NCBI GenBank assembly: GCA_027186245.1
Contig: CP114495.1
Coordinates: forward strand, 2,309,001-2,373,000
Direction of reading: 5' to 3'
Origin: Coriaria nepalensis
Lineage: Eukaryota; Streptophyta; Magnoliopsida; Cucurbitales; Coriariaceae
Length of the DNA: 64,000 bases
This document shows positions 1 through 12,494 of this stretch, piece after piece. A program made the translations under genes and the position numbers. Position 1 is the stretch's first letter, and every line of letters starts with the position of its first letter. The notes under the pieces are model-generated. The model made no database searches, was not told the DNA's origin, and saw nothing but the letters and a program-made list of their open reading frames with translations.

Positions 1-1252
1 CTAATTTACCCCTAAATTTACCGCTTCTATAACTTTTGTAATTTCTGTATATATTTTCACGAACAAGAAGGGTCCTTATTACACGACAGCTATATGTTTC
101 TTCATAAAGGTTTCTTTGCCTTTGTTCCAATTTTTTGAAAGAAAAAGATGACATTGATATCCCATCAAAGGGAGACAGTGTTTGCGTTTTGTCAAATTGG
201 TTGATGCGAGGATGAATATATCATTCAGTGCCAACATTTTTCATGCCGAATTAGCTAGACAAGTGGGGACATCATGCATTGATTGGGTTCAATATTTGGT
301 CGTCTCTTTTATGATTTATATCTCCCTTTAGCTCCTTAATAGTAGCTGATGACCATTTTTTGGTTCATTAACCTATTTACCCAAATGATTTACTGAGGTC
401 CACAAGATTCAAATTAAGATTTTTTTTTTAATTTATTTATTTATATAGTTAGATACAAAACTTTGTTACATTGCCCGTGATCTTAAGGATGATGCATTTA
501 GGAAATATAAAAAATAGTAATTTTATTGAATTTATTTTGTTGCATAGAGAATGCGTTGATTCCGCTAAATTTAGGAATATTTTCTAAACTTGAATATACA
601 AATATCTACATAAATAAATAAATAAATAAATAATTTTATTTATACGAAAAAACACTTTCTTTAAAAGGAATGAAAAAATCTTTCTTTATCTTCCGAAAAA
701 ATAAAAATCATTCATAACGTAATAAAAAACCGATCTAAATTAAGAAATAATATTCATTTTAATTTCATTCTCCTCCGACCCACCCGGAACAAATAAAAAT
801 GCAATTAAAACAATGCAATACAACGTTGAACGAATTTATAACACCTTTGATTGATCAGCTGCAAAATATCAATTAAATGCTACCTGCAACCTGTAACCTT
901 CAATTTCAGCAATAAATTGAATTGTGACTGCACATAGCTATAGACTAGAGAGACGTAGAGAGCACTACGTACGTAAGTACTACTCATCATGAACATACAA
1001 ATATTAATACAGAATCCAACAGTGACAGAGCATAGATAGCTAAAGTTACTGTTACCGTTGTTAAAATACCTTCTTTACACTTGTCACTAAAAAACATCTT
1101 TATACCATATATTATAAATAAATATCACCAAAACAGCTCAATAGTTGATGACAATGCAAAACGTTATGTAATTAAAAGATCACACCAATCTCCTAACCTA
1201 CTACTCTCTAACATTACACTCACAAAAAAAAAACAAAAAAACCAAGGCATCT
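1..1252. other. Intergenic; downstream flank of the GIF gene
   Basis: No coding region with family similarity is visible. The stretch is AT-rich, with a short (AAAT)n run near 610-635. The part nearest 1252 is the 3' untranslated region and terminator area of the minus-strand GIF gene. The open frame at 1081-1293 is a low-complexity artefact that overlaps the GIF stop codon. Confidence 0.6.
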
Positions 1253-2426
1253 TTAATCTTTGCCCTGTCCTAAGATTCCTTCCTCTCCACTGACCTGCCC
1301 AACAGCAGAGTTCTCACCAGCATCTTGCTGCTTGCTTCCTCCTAAGTTCAGTCCACCACTAGGACCATGGTTAGGCACGGGCTGATCGGATTGGTGCATT
1401 GGGTGCATGCCGTTACTCGCCCCAATCGGTCTCTTTCCAAACTGCCCTTGAACTGCCTGTGGGTGGTGTAGCGGTGGTGGTACCTTTTGGGGGAAAATTA
1501 CCGGTTGCTGAGATTGTTGCATGAAATAAACTCCTTGTGGGGCTGCTGGATGCAGGGCCATCTAAACTTATCAGTTTATACAATGAGTTGATTGGAAGTG
1601 AAAGAGACAAAGACATGGATGCTATATACACTTACTAACCTGAGGAGGCATTGCTTGTCCTTGCGGTTGAGCATCTGCAATTGCTGCTAAGTACATTAGA
1701 TTTCTCTGCAGTTGTGTTTGGTACCTAATCATCCGAACATTCTACTCATGTCACATGGAACTGAAGATATAAAGTAGAAACATTCTATTTATGAGTAGAA
1801 GACACTATGTATAGTTTATAAACAGAAGAAGAAAGGGAGAAAGGTGTCTTACTGGGCACATTCGGCCAGTTTTCCAAGGTTTTGATTTTCCAAAATTGCG
1901 AGGATCAACTTTTTGTTTTCATCAAGGCACTGTGTTTAGATACAAAATAACATATATTCACATTCGATAATGAAAAAAAAAAAACACTAACAATTCTTAT
2001 CAGAACGAAACTTTCTGGATTAAATCAACCCATAAAATTCTTGTTCTGGAGCTAACTAATAAGTTGGGAAGAAGATGAATAAGAATATAAGTAATCTAGA
2101 CCTATCTTAGAGCACGTTTAAGAGATTCCTAAATCATCATGTACTATATTTTGATTTATCACTTGCTAAAGAAATTAGTCCAGTTTCACTATCACTTCAA
2201 TAAAATCAACAAATTCTGAAACTTCATCGACAAATTTGAACAGAAGAAAGCCCTAAATACACAAAATGCAACATGGAGAGAGCTGGATATACATTGCATA
2301 AGAAAAACAAATCAGATAGGTGGGATGATATCAACATGCCTTCTGAATCTGTTCAGTGGTCATACTCGCCGGTGGATATGCCGGCGCCATGGGGATCGTC
2401 GTAGGCTGCGGCGGTGGCGGTTGCAT
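1253..2426 (-). CDS. GIF: GRF-interacting factor (SSXT/SNH transcriptional coactivator, GIF2/GIF3 type)
   Basis: Four exons on the minus strand: 2426-2340, 1929-1853, 1724-1640 and 1561-1253, giving 185 residues. The N-terminal SNH (SSXT) domain spans about residues 23-75 and contains TTEQIQK, LDENKKLILAILENQN, GKLAECAQYQ and LQRNLMYLAAIADAQPQ. The C-terminal half is rich in Gln, Pro and Gly and ends GQGKD, as in Arabidopsis GIF2/GIF3 rather than AN3/GIF1. Family knowledge: GIFs are nuclear coactivators that bind the QLQ domain of growth-regulating factors and recruit SWI/SNF remodelers, promoting cell proliferation in leaves and flowers. Oddities: intron 1 starts with GC (AG|GCATGT) instead of GT, because the nearest GT leads to a stop. 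The residue after IQK is Cys, where relatives have Tyr. Introns 2 and 3 have normal GT-AG ends. The start is the first ATG before the PPPPQP stretch. Choosing between GIF2 and GIF3 is inference. Confidence 0.92.
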
Positions 2427-3270
2427 CTTTTAGCGAACCCTAATCCCTATTCAGAAACACTCGAATCAATGCCAGTCAATGACTTGGAAACCGAAAAAAT
2501 GAAAATTTATTTCGAGAGAGAGACAGGACAAAAAAGACGATACGAGGTTTCCGATTTCGACGACAACGACGATACAACGGTGTCTCTGGATTTTTAGGGG
2601 GAAAATAAATTTTACATTTTAACGATAAAATTTATTTATTCGATGTCAGAGAATGGCTCTCTCGTTTTCCCTACTATGGGCCGCGAAGTCTCCTTCCTCT
2701 TACTGAGCCGCTGGATATTTGGGCCCAAACGGCAAGACTACTCTGTTTTTTCGGATAGAAGTTCTGTACTCTGTTTTTCTTAAAACTAGAGTGCTTTTCC
2801 ATTCAGAGGGCCCAAACTGCGACACTCTGTTTTTGTACTCTGTTTTTTTTTTTTTTAACAGAAATTATGTACTCTGTTTTTCTTAGATCTTGATTTCAAA
2901 ATATTCTAATAGTCTTAGTTTTTTTTTTTTAAAATCTCCCTCATATATATATACACCCACTCAACAATCTCCACCCACTCAACAATCTCCACCTTCTTCT
3001 ACCTTCCCTAACCATAGTGTAGCAAGACCTTGATACATAGTGTCTTCATTGCTCTACCAAAGATAATTACTCAATGTGCAATAAGTCTAGACAATGTCTA
3101 AACTTGGATAAAGTAACTATTTCCCTTATAGATTTCAACTAGAGAATCAAACATGCAGATACTCAGATATAGAGAATTACAACTCCAAACAGATCACAAA
3201 GATCAGATAAAAATCAAATAGAAATCATCCAAGAGAAATTTCGAATGGAAAAAGCCTAATCACATTTTGC

Positions 3271-3301
<31 letters not shown>

Positions 3302-4525
3302 TCCCATGAAGACTAATTGAAGTTGAAAAATGTAAATATATAAAATGGGTCGCATAGAAGCAAGCCGAGTTAAGATAGAAACAAAAACTTACGCACTTAA
3401 AAATATCAAATAAACTGAATAACCAGACATAAAATCACTTATACTTTATACCAATAAGTTTCACACCCGCTTAACATGGTCCATAATTTTTAGATAAACA
3501 AAATCTATAAAAAAAATCTCTGATTTCGGTTCTCTCTTTTATTCTCCTCTTTCCCGTAACCTCATCATAGTTTAATGCAACGCTCTTCACTCTTGACCTA
3601 CGTATCCCTCTTTTGATAACTTCAATGTGTGTGTATATGTTGCAAAAATTCATTACAAATAAATCATTTAATAAGAACGTAGCATTAATTTCATATCGAA
3701 GCCACCGAGGTTTCCAAAGTTGGGTTTGTGTCTCATCGGACTTCATCTCATGTGCCCCCTCCATCACCAAAAACAAAAGTAAGCCGTTAAATTAAGTATA
3801 TATATTATGTAGTATATTCATGAAAAGTAGGGCCCGGCTTTTCATTGAATTTCCAAACCCTCGCATGTTGCATATAATACATCTTTTTAGAGAAATATTT
3901 CGGTGGGCGTGTGTATATGGTTTGATATATTGAGATTAAGATCAATTATTTATATATCACATAAATTTATTTATTTAATTTGAAGTTATTTTTTTTTTCA
4001 ACTTTGCATTAAGTTCGAGAAAGTCAAGGGAGAGAGAAGAGGAAGCGGAACTCTAATTCCTCTCAACAAAATATGTGGGTATTCGATTGTCACGATTAGG
4101 AAAGCGAGAGTTACAATAGAATAAGCCAAGACTTTTTTTTTTTAAAATCTACATCTTTTTTAATATTACAATTATTTAACAAATTTAAGTTTATTAAAGT
4201 TTTTTTTTTTTTTAGGTAATAATGTTCGTGGTAATAAGATAGATATTGGTCAATTATTTGATTCCTATCCAATAAACTAATACCATTCGATCTATCTAGA
4301 CAAAACAAAATCAGACTATTCTACCTTAGCTCAACCAATAAGCTTTAAAGACGTCAATTTAGTTTTTCTATTTATTTATTTTTTGTAACATCAGCATGAA
4401 GTTGACTTGTTCATAGGAGATTCCGTAGCTATCCTCAACTCCTCCATCTTCAACCTCTAAATCCATTACAAACACCTGTCAATAACAGCAGCAACAACAA
4501 GAAGAAAAACATAGTGCAAAAAGTA
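2427..4525. other. Intergenic between divergent GIF and GT90-1
   Basis: 2427-2650 is the 5' untranslated and promoter side of GIF. At 2735-2890 a short motif, tactctgttttt, recurs about four times with diverging spacers, apparently a decayed minisatellite. A poly(A) run lies at about 3271-3296. The last 150 bases before 4526 are the GT90-1 leader, rich in CAA and CAG triplets. I see no convincing TATA box for GT90-1. A 101-codon minus-strand frame at 3471-3776 has no recognisable features. Confidence 0.55.
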
Positions 4526-7170
4526 ATGGGGAGTCTTAACGAGAGTAGTGAACAGCATGCTCGAACTCCTCGATGGCGGCCGCTCAATAGAATGGTAACT
4601 TCACCGAGATGGCGGTCTGCTACGGCGGTTGTGGTCTTCCTGTCCGTCGTTGCTGCTTTTGTTTATTCCGGTTGGAATTCTGCCGTTGTCACTGTAAGTA
4701 CTTGAAATTTAATTTAATTAATTACCAGCAAAAACCATGCGTTTTTGGTAATTTGTACTTCTTGTTAGTAGCTTGTTCTGATCTTCCTTGCTTTTCCAGC
4801 AACCAGGCTTGTTCAGTTTCTATATCTATTTTAGTATAGGTAACATGATATTTTTTAATTACTATGCTTCTTTGTTCGTTTTTTTTTTTTTTTTTTCTCG
4901 ATTTTTGACAAATTGAATAGATATTCAGTTTGTTTAGTAGGCTTGTTGGTCTGATTTTCTATCTCAGTCAATATTTTCAGATCTAGGAACCCAAAAATGT
5001 CCGGCACAATGCAGCCAGTTAGGAAACATGAGAGAAACGTATTCTAAAAGCAACCAGACCTCAAATGTCACATGCCCATCATACTTCCGGTGGATCCACG
5101 AGGATCTACGGCCTTGGACAGAGACGGGAATCACCAGGGAAATGATTGAACGGGCCCGGCCGATAACTCACTTTCGACTAGTGATTGTGGACGGAAAGGC
5201 CTACGTAGCTAAATATATCGACTCGTTCCAAACGAGGGATACTTTTACTTTGTGGGGCATTCAGCAGCTTCTAAGGTTGTATCCCGGAAGACTTCCTGAT
5301 TTGGAACTCATGTTTAATACTTGGGATGGGCCCGGTATTCGGTCGAGCGATTTCCAAGACCCAAATGTGCGGCCACCACCTCTGTTCGGGTATTGCAAGG
5401 CCGATTGGAGCTTGGGTATGGTGTTCCCTGATTGGTCTTTTTGGGGATGGTAACTGATTCATTGCATTTTCACATATTTTTCTTGTTGCTCTTTCATAAT
5501 CCTTTCAAATCATTACTAATGACTAGGTATTCTCTCTTCAAATTTGAGTAGGGTTGAGGTTAATATAAAGCCTTGGAAAAAGGTGTCACAGGACATCAAA
5601 GAAGGCAACAAGAGAATAAAGTGGAAGGATAGAATTCCTTATGCTTATTGGAAAGGGAACCCATATGTGGACCAAGGTAGAGAAGAATTTATGAAGTGCA
5701 ATGTGAACACCCGTCTTTATGCTCAGGTAACTTCCCATTGAGTCGTCGGAAAATTAACATTCTAGAAACAAATCTCAACTCTCTTCTCTTCTCCTGTTCT
5801 TATCAGGATTGGGATAAAGAATCGAGAGAAGGGTACACGAATTCACGCTTAGAAGATCAATGCACTCATAGGTATGCTATTATGAACGTACTAAATGAGT
5901 GTGCTTATACATTTTCCCTTTTAGATGAACAGAAGTTATGTTTGTAAGCAGATACAAGATATACATAGAAGGACGAGGATGGTCGGTAAGCGAAAGATTC
6001 ATTCTCGCATGCGACTCGATGACCTTGTATGTGAAGGCTCAATATTATGATTTCTTTATAAGAGGGATGGTGCCATTGGAACATTACTGGCCCATTAGAG
6101 ACAATGACAAGTGCAATTCCCTCAATTTTGCTGTGGAATGGGGTAATAATCACACAGACAAGGTATTTTTATTTTCCATCCCAACTGTTAGAGCTTTTAG
6201 AAATTATTGAATAGATATGATATACCATAAATCAATCAATCACAACTACATATATAACTTAATATGACGAGTGATGTAATATAAGGGTAGATATCTTTTC
6301 CGTCAAGATTGGTACATGGTGGTACCGTTCCCATTATCCCGATATTGGTACTGGGAACGAGAATGAAACCTTCATTCTTAGTTTGGTATTGGTACTATGG
6401 GATCAAGATTTTTAGTCAATTTTTTATTACTAATTATTTAATTAATATAATAATCTAAATTTGAGTTTATATTTCATACTACTCATAATTCTAAAATATC
6501 ACTAAAAAATAACAAATTAACGATATAAATTTATATAAAAATTATAAGTAAAATTAATTTAATATTTATAATTAAAAAAATATTTTTTTAAAAAAATATT
6601 ATTTAGGAATGAGAACAAGATATGACCAATATTTTGATTCCCAGTCAACACTAGTAAAAGGAACGGGATGAGATTGGAAAAAATGTCCACCCTTAAGTTG
6701 TAATATATGAAATTGATGTTTGTAATTGCAATTGATGAGTTTTAGTAGATTGTATTTCGAGAGTCCACGTGCAATTTAGCTTACATCTATGGTTCATTGT
6801 GTAGGCACAAACTATAGGGAAGGCGGGAAGCAGTTTCATCCACGAAGATCTCAAGATGGAACTTGTGTACGATTACATGTTTCATCTGTTAAATGAGTAC
6901 GCAAAGCTCTTGAAATTTAAGCCGGCCGTACCTCCGGACGCAACCGAGTTATGCCCCGAGATGATATTGGGATGTGAAGTGGAGGGAACCGTAAAGAACT
7001 TCATGACGGATTCCAAGGAGTATTCGCCTAGTCAAACAGCTCCATGCTCATTACCTCCAAATGATCCTTTGGCTATACAAGAGATTCTAGATAGGAAGGC
7101 TAATGCTACAAGACAAGTAGAAATGTGGGAAAATGAGTATCTTCAAGAACAAAGTAAACACCAATTATAG
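4526..7170 (+). CDS. GT90 glycosyltransferase (CAP10/rumi-like), array copy 1
   Basis: Six exons: 4526-4693, 4968-5449, 5552-5726, 5807-5871, 5952-6162 and 6805-7170, giving 488 residues. It is a type II membrane protein: a short Arg-rich cytosolic tail, one membrane segment (about residues 30-50, ending FVYSGW), a variable stalk, then the Glyco_transf_90/CAP10 domain. Domain landmarks are the entry motif TCPSYFRWIHEDLRPW, ITREMIERARPITHFR, FPDWSFWGW, and a predicted donor-binding stretch with EGRGWSVSE followed by HYWPIR. Family knowledge: GT90 enzymes such as Rumi/POGLUT1 and CAP10 move glucose or xylose onto proteins or glycans in the ER or Golgi. The plant acceptor is not evident from sequence. 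Exon 2 must start at 4968: the later AG at 4980 puts TAG in frame, and the chosen site gives IFSDL, matching VFSDL of copy 2. Exon 3 is six codons shorter than in copies 2 and 3. The frame is open throughout, so it is probably functional. Confidence 0.9.
6284..6693. mobile_element. hAT-like MITE in intron 5 of GT90-1
   Basis: The left end agggtagatatcttttcc is an imperfect inverted match to the right end ggaaaaaatgtccaccct. The interior repeats the gatattggtac theme found in the larger element at 15769-16236, so the two are relatives. The 8-mer gtaatata directly precedes the left end and recurs six bases after the right end (6700-6707). It may be the target duplication blurred by a small insertion. 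Confidence 0.6.
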
Positions 7171-9281
7171 TGGTATTCATTTCTAATACAATTCATCTCA
7201 AGTGTATTTAGAGTGTAAATGTACTTTAAGGAGATCTTCATTCTTAAATCTTCATATGATATCACATATAGACACTTAAAAGTATGTATGTGATTAATAA
7301 TATAGATTCTTAAATACACTTAAGTGTACTTGAGAGAAATTTGATACGATCCCTTCCCGGAAAATTGTATTTTTCTTTTGATGCTTAGTTCGCTAGTTCA
7401 AAGTGGTTCGACAAGCACATTGATCCCCCTTTCAGCTCTTGCATTTTTTAATTTTTTAATTTTTATTAATTTTTAATTTTATTTATATTTTGGGTCCATT
7501 CAATTCTTAATTGTGTTTTTCCCCCCCTTTAATGAGTTTAGCTTAAAATTTCTATAAATAATCTACACGACTTTACTTTTAACCAACCAACCAATCCACG
7601 GTGTGAGAAAAAAGTCAAATGTACGGATATGCCCATTCATTATTTTTAAATAAGTAATTGAAGTTCAATCACCGTTTCTTTAATGGTGAGAGATTACAAG
7701 TCAAAAAAATGGTTGGCCACAAAAATTCTTTAACTATTCTAGTTATTAATTTTTTTAAATTTAATTTAGTTTAGTTTTTTTTTAATGTATTTTAATTAAT
7801 TAATTTTAATTAATATTTATATAAAAAAGATGAGAACAAAATGTATATATATTAAAAATGAGAAAAAAAATTATTTGCATTAAAGGAAGAGAAAAATAAA
7901 TAATATAAAAATAATTTATTCGAATAATTCTTCAAATTATCTTTATAATAAATTAAATAAAAATATTAGGATAAATCCTTAAATTTTAAAATAATTAAAA
8001 TAATTCTAATTTTTTGTTGTAATTATTGTGAATACTTTATTTTGAAATTTTAATTATAATAAATTATTAGTATAGAACAATTTAAAATTTTAAAATTTAT
8101 TCTAAATTAATATTTTCTTAACCTCAAAATTTTATTTTTCACACATTTAACCACTTTATTTCTAAATTAATTTTTAAATTCTACATCCTTTACCACTACC
8201 TCCACCAACTCTAACGCCGCTGTTTCCTCCGACTACCACTACTGGGAATATTTGATATCTAAATTTGACAAACTAAAAATTTAAATTCAATTTAAAATTA
8301 ATCTTGAGATATTACCAACCAATTTTTGAATATTGATGGACATCAAAAAATAAAGAGATTATCCGACCGAAAAAAATGGTGGCAATAAATAATGGGAAAA
8401 TGATTATTTATTTATTTTTTTAACTTTAATAGAGAAGGATGAGAATTAAAAATGTAAAAATAAAAAAAAATGGTTGAAAATTGAATTTAAAATTTTTAGT
8501 TTGCAAATTCATAATCATAGAGTACTTTCTATAGTGATAATCGGTGAAAGTGGAGGTTAAAGGATTGATAGAATTAATGGTGAAATGATATAAAGATGGA
8601 AAATTAGATTTAAAAAATAAAATGAGGTAAAAGTGAAAATAAAATATTTGAGATTATAAATAAAAGAAAATATTAATTTAGAATAAAATTTAAAATTTAA
8701 AATTATTTTATTTAAAATTAAGTATTTATCATAATAAAAATTTTAAAATAAAATATTTATTATAATTATAAAAATAAAAATATTTATTATCATTATCTTA
8801 AAACTTAATAAATTTATTCTAATTTTCTCTAAATTAAAGTAACAAACTTAAGGTGGTATATTATTTTTCATAAAATTTATTTATCTTCTTTAAAATTTAA
8901 ATTAATAGTTGATGATATCAACATTTTGCTAACAGTACTTAAATACTTATAGCCTCGTACATTAATTATTTTATTAAATTTATTTACAAACCCATATGAC
9001 AATGACATGTTGAAACGATAAGGAGATGTGGGGTCGACTGTCTTGACTCTATTGAAAGTTGAAACTGTTTGCAGTTTACAGTTTGCAGTTTGCGTGTCGG
9101 CCTGCAAGCGCTCGAGAATCACTTATCGGTAAATCTCTCTTTTGAGCACTCCTTTTTTGAAAGAGAACAATTATAAAATACATAAAAGTATAAAATTAAG
9201 ATAAGCACAACTTCTAACTAATTAAATATACATGACGCTCTGTCAGTCTAATTGTTGATTGTAATTTTCTTTTACAAAATC
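7171..9281. other. Intergenic; holds the promoter block of the relic GT90 copy
   Basis: Mostly AT-rich DNA with no gene. At about 7576-7730 lies a block shared with 13198-13345 and 18738-18905. Its order in all three is ccaaccaa/ccaactaa, gtgagga-aagtcaa, a cattattttc stretch, then gaagttcaatc and a c-aaaaat end. It looks like the upstream part of the GT90 duplication unit. Near 9100-9130, cctgcaagcgctcgagaatcac matches the sequence upstream of copy 3 (cctgcaagtccttgagaaacac at 22801). A TATA-like tataaaata lies near 9173, about 110 bases before the relic ATG. Confidence 0.6.
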
Positions 9282-9434
9282 ATGGAAACCTATAACGAGA
9301 CCAGTGATTAAAGTCGAGCTCCATGGCTGCAGCCGCTCAAGAAAAACGCTACTTCCTCGTCGGCGATGGTAATCTTCTTCTTGTCCTTCTTCTATCTCGG
9401 TGTCACATTCCTTTATTCCTTTTTTATTCTGTGA
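9282..9434 (+). pseudogene. Relic exon 1 of a fourth GT90 gene
   Basis: From the ATG at 9282 the frame reads METYNETSD, then a stop (TAA), then SRAPWLQPLKKNATSS, a hydrophobic stretch and FLYS. This aligns residue by residue with exon 1 of copies 2 and 3 (MESYNEASDQNQVPWLQP, MERESYNETSDQSQAPWLQP). The stop comes from CAA to TAA at the tenth codon. The match ends near 9434, where Ty3/gypsy reverse transcriptase sequence on the opposite strand begins, so the splice donor and exons 2-6 are gone. The gene cannot make a GT90 enzyme. Confidence 0.9.
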
Positions 9435-12250
9435 TGCCTGCAAATTGAAGATAACCTAAATTTTCTTTGAGTTGGTTTCTATTCCGCTATGATATATAAT
9501 ATAGCCCAAAAACTTTCCAAAACAAACCCTAAAAGAATACTTCCTTGAATTCAGCTTTATTTCAAACCGACTCATAATCAAAAAAGCTTCTTTTATGTGC
9601 AAGGGGTGATCTTTCTTTCTTACACTTTTCACTAGAATATCATTCACATAAACTTCTATGGTCTGTCCAATTGCTCCTGACACATTCTATTAACCAATCT
9701 TTGAAAAGTGGCTCCCGCATTCTTTAATCTGTAAGGCATCACATTATAGCAACACAATCCTTTACTAGTTATGAAGGAGGTCTTTTCCTGATCTGACCCC
9801 TACAGCTTAACATAATGGTATGTTGAGTAGCTCATGCCCCGCTGTAGCATCAATCATCATGTCAATGCTTAGTAGAGGGAACTATCCTTTAGATATGCAT
9901 CATTCAAATTCGTGAAGTTTACATACATTCTCCATTTCCCATTAGATTTGGACAATAACACTATATTCGATAACCATTCGGGATACTACACTTCCCTAAT
10001 GGCTCATGTTGAAAGTAACTTCTTCACCTTTTCTTCTGCTACTTTATTTATTTATTCATTGAATTTTTTTCTTTTTTGCCGAATAAGTTTAGCCCCTAGT
10101 TTCACTCCCAACTTGTGGACGATTACTTCTTCCGAAATTCCAATCAGCACGTATGGGTCCCACATGAAGAGGTCTAAATTTTTCTTCAAGCACTGAATGA
10201 TCTTGCCCAGCTCGACTTCGGCCAGGCCAACTTCGACATTCAGAATCTTATTATTCCTCATTGAGCTCGGACAGAGTGGCTTGGCTGGAGAGGCCCTAGC
10301 CTTCATATTTTCTTCTTCCCTTTTATTCTTTTGTGCATATGCCTTTTCATTCTTCGGTGCTCACTTAAATGTCTCTTCTACTCCATCAACTTCTTTACTC
10401 TCAACAAAAGCTAGATAACATTGCCTAACTTTCATCTAATCTTATCGGACCACACCAACCCCATTCTTGATAGGGAACTTCATTTCCAAATATTTGGTAG
10501 ATACCACTGCTCCAACAATGTTAATGCAAGGTCGGCCTAGAATAATATTGTACCTAGAGATGAAGTTCACAATAATAAATTTCACCATGATTGTCGTTCT
10601 GCATGTCCCCTCTCCTAAGGTCATGGGCAGAGCGATTATGCTTGCTGGCTTCAATGATTTTCCGAAAAAACCAGTGAGTGGAGTATTCATCAATTCTAGC
10701 TTACCGTTACTAATCCCCATTTTCTAAAAGGTAGACAAAGAGATCACATCCACTGTGCTTCCATTATCGACCAAGACACGGTGAATAATCAAAGTAGATA
10801 TATTTGCTGAGACTACCAAAGCTTCATTATGTGAATAGACTATCCCATCCTCATCGCTTCGACTAAATACTATATCTAAATTATCCTTACCTTTTGATGA
10901 AGGCTTTGTAGAGAACACTTCAGCTTGAGTTAAATCCCAGTACCATTCCTTCCTCTGACGTCCACTATCACCTTTATCCAGACCTCCAACAATAACATAG
11001 ATTTCTCTTTGAACCCTTTGGTGCTCCAGATTTACCTCAGCCCTTGGTGCTCCATTTCTTTCATGGTTCTTAACCCTCATATCACTTTGGTGATCTCTTC
11101 CTCATCTGCCCCTTTGAACAAAATTATTAATTTGTATCACTTGCACCAATCTTTCAATCTTCCTCTTAAGATGTATGCAATCATCAGTCTTATGGCCATG
11201 ATCGCTACAATAATGACAGTACAAGCTTCAATCCCGCTTACCATGAACAAACTACATGGGGTTCGGACGCCTGAACAAATTCCATCCCTCTAACCTGGTG
11301 AAGATTACTTTAATACTTTTTATTAAATGAGTAAAAGTCTCTTGAATTGAGGCAATTAACTTCTTCTTCATGGCCTTGCCTTCTTATTCTCCTTCCTCTT
11401 CTTATCTTCTCTCTGTTTATTTCCTCCCCTTGAATCTTCCTTCCTCTTTTTTGTATCAGAGATGCCTTTAGAATACTAACCTCAACTTTGACTTCTTTTT
11501 GCTTGGACTGCTTGAATATTGCTATCATATGAAATCTTTCTAGCCTCCCCTAACACCTCAGTAAATGACTAAAACTTCCTCTTACTAGACTTGGATATCA
11601 GCTTTTTGTTAGTGGTGCCATCCAAGAATGCGTGCAATACCCCTGGGTCAGCTGGTCAGCCTACTCTTTGAGGTTCCCTCTGAAATTGATTAGTGTAGTC
11701 ACTTAAGGGTTTGCCCACTTGCTGTCTAATTATGTGAAGACTGACTAATGGTTTTTAAAGTGTCTTAGCTCCTAAGAAACTGGTTATGAATTGTTTCTTT
11801 AATTCAATATGAATTGGTTGAGCCAGAAGCCAAACTCTATACCAATCTATTACTTGGCCGACCAGAGTAATATGAAAAACCTAGCACATCAGTTCATCAC
11901 TTAAAGCATTATTTCATCACTTAAAGTATTAAACCTCGTAATAGTTTTATAGGCCTTAATATGGTCCTGGGGTCAGAGTCTCCTTTATAAGAATTGAACT
12001 GAGAAGTTTTGAACTTTCCAGATAGATTCTTTGATTAAAGGAACTCACTTCCTCATCCTTTTCTTACTCCATCTTACCCTTCTTTAAGGCTGCCTCCAAT
12101 ATTTTAAATTTCTTTTCCAACTAAACCCCCATTTGGTGAACAACCTTTTCCACCATATTCACATAGTTATTCTGCACTTGAGATTGAGGAGAAGAGGAGA
12201 GCTCCTAACTCACTTCAAATACATTACATTGCTCCTTCGATCCTTTTATC
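9435..12250 (-). mobile_element. Truncated Ty3/gypsy retrotransposon (gag, protease, partial RT)
   Basis: Read on the minus strand from 12250 to 9435. A decayed gag region includes a zinc knuckle near 11160-11230 (CHYCSDHGHKTDDCIHLK). An aspartic protease region has VLVDNGSTVDVI near 10750 and a downstream ILGRPCINIV motif near 10530. A pre-RT stretch at 10052-10306 has KNLDLFMWDPY and IVHKLGVK. The reverse transcriptase keeps VYVNDILVKSV near 9640, where the usual YVDD is YVND. The match stops just after GIETNSKKI at 9435. RNase H, integrase and both LTRs are missing. Many frame breaks show it is dead. The motif order is that of plant Ty3/gypsy elements, probably the Tat group (inference). 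It lies directly against the relic GT90 exon 1. Confidence 0.88.
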
Positions 12251-12494
12251 AATAGACTAACTCATTTGACCCCACTAATTAGTCATGGTCCTTTACATAG
12301 CTTCCACATAAAAGGCATGTTGTTACATATTCAAATCATATGTTTAATGTTAGCGTTTGATAAGATTAATAGGAATTATTGTGCTATTTTTTTATCAATT
12401 CAAATTTTTGGAACTAATGGTAATTCAAGGATGAAATCGATTATTCAAATCATATGTTATTTTGGCATTTGGGGAAGATATTCAAAGCCACTCA

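Noticed and set aside
2334..2335. Canonical GT donor for GIF intron 1, four bases after the GC
   Set aside because: It shifts the frame and leads to a stop early in exon 2; only the GC donor keeps the SNH domain.
2325..2597. 90-codon plus-strand frame over GIF exon 1
   Set aside because: It lies antisense to GIF exon 1 and its leader, and its Arg-rich sequence is the complement of the Pro-coding stretch.
3471..3776. 101-codon minus-strand open frame
   Set aside because: No domain, no paralog and no splice or promoter support, in sequence with frequent short repeats; probably chance.
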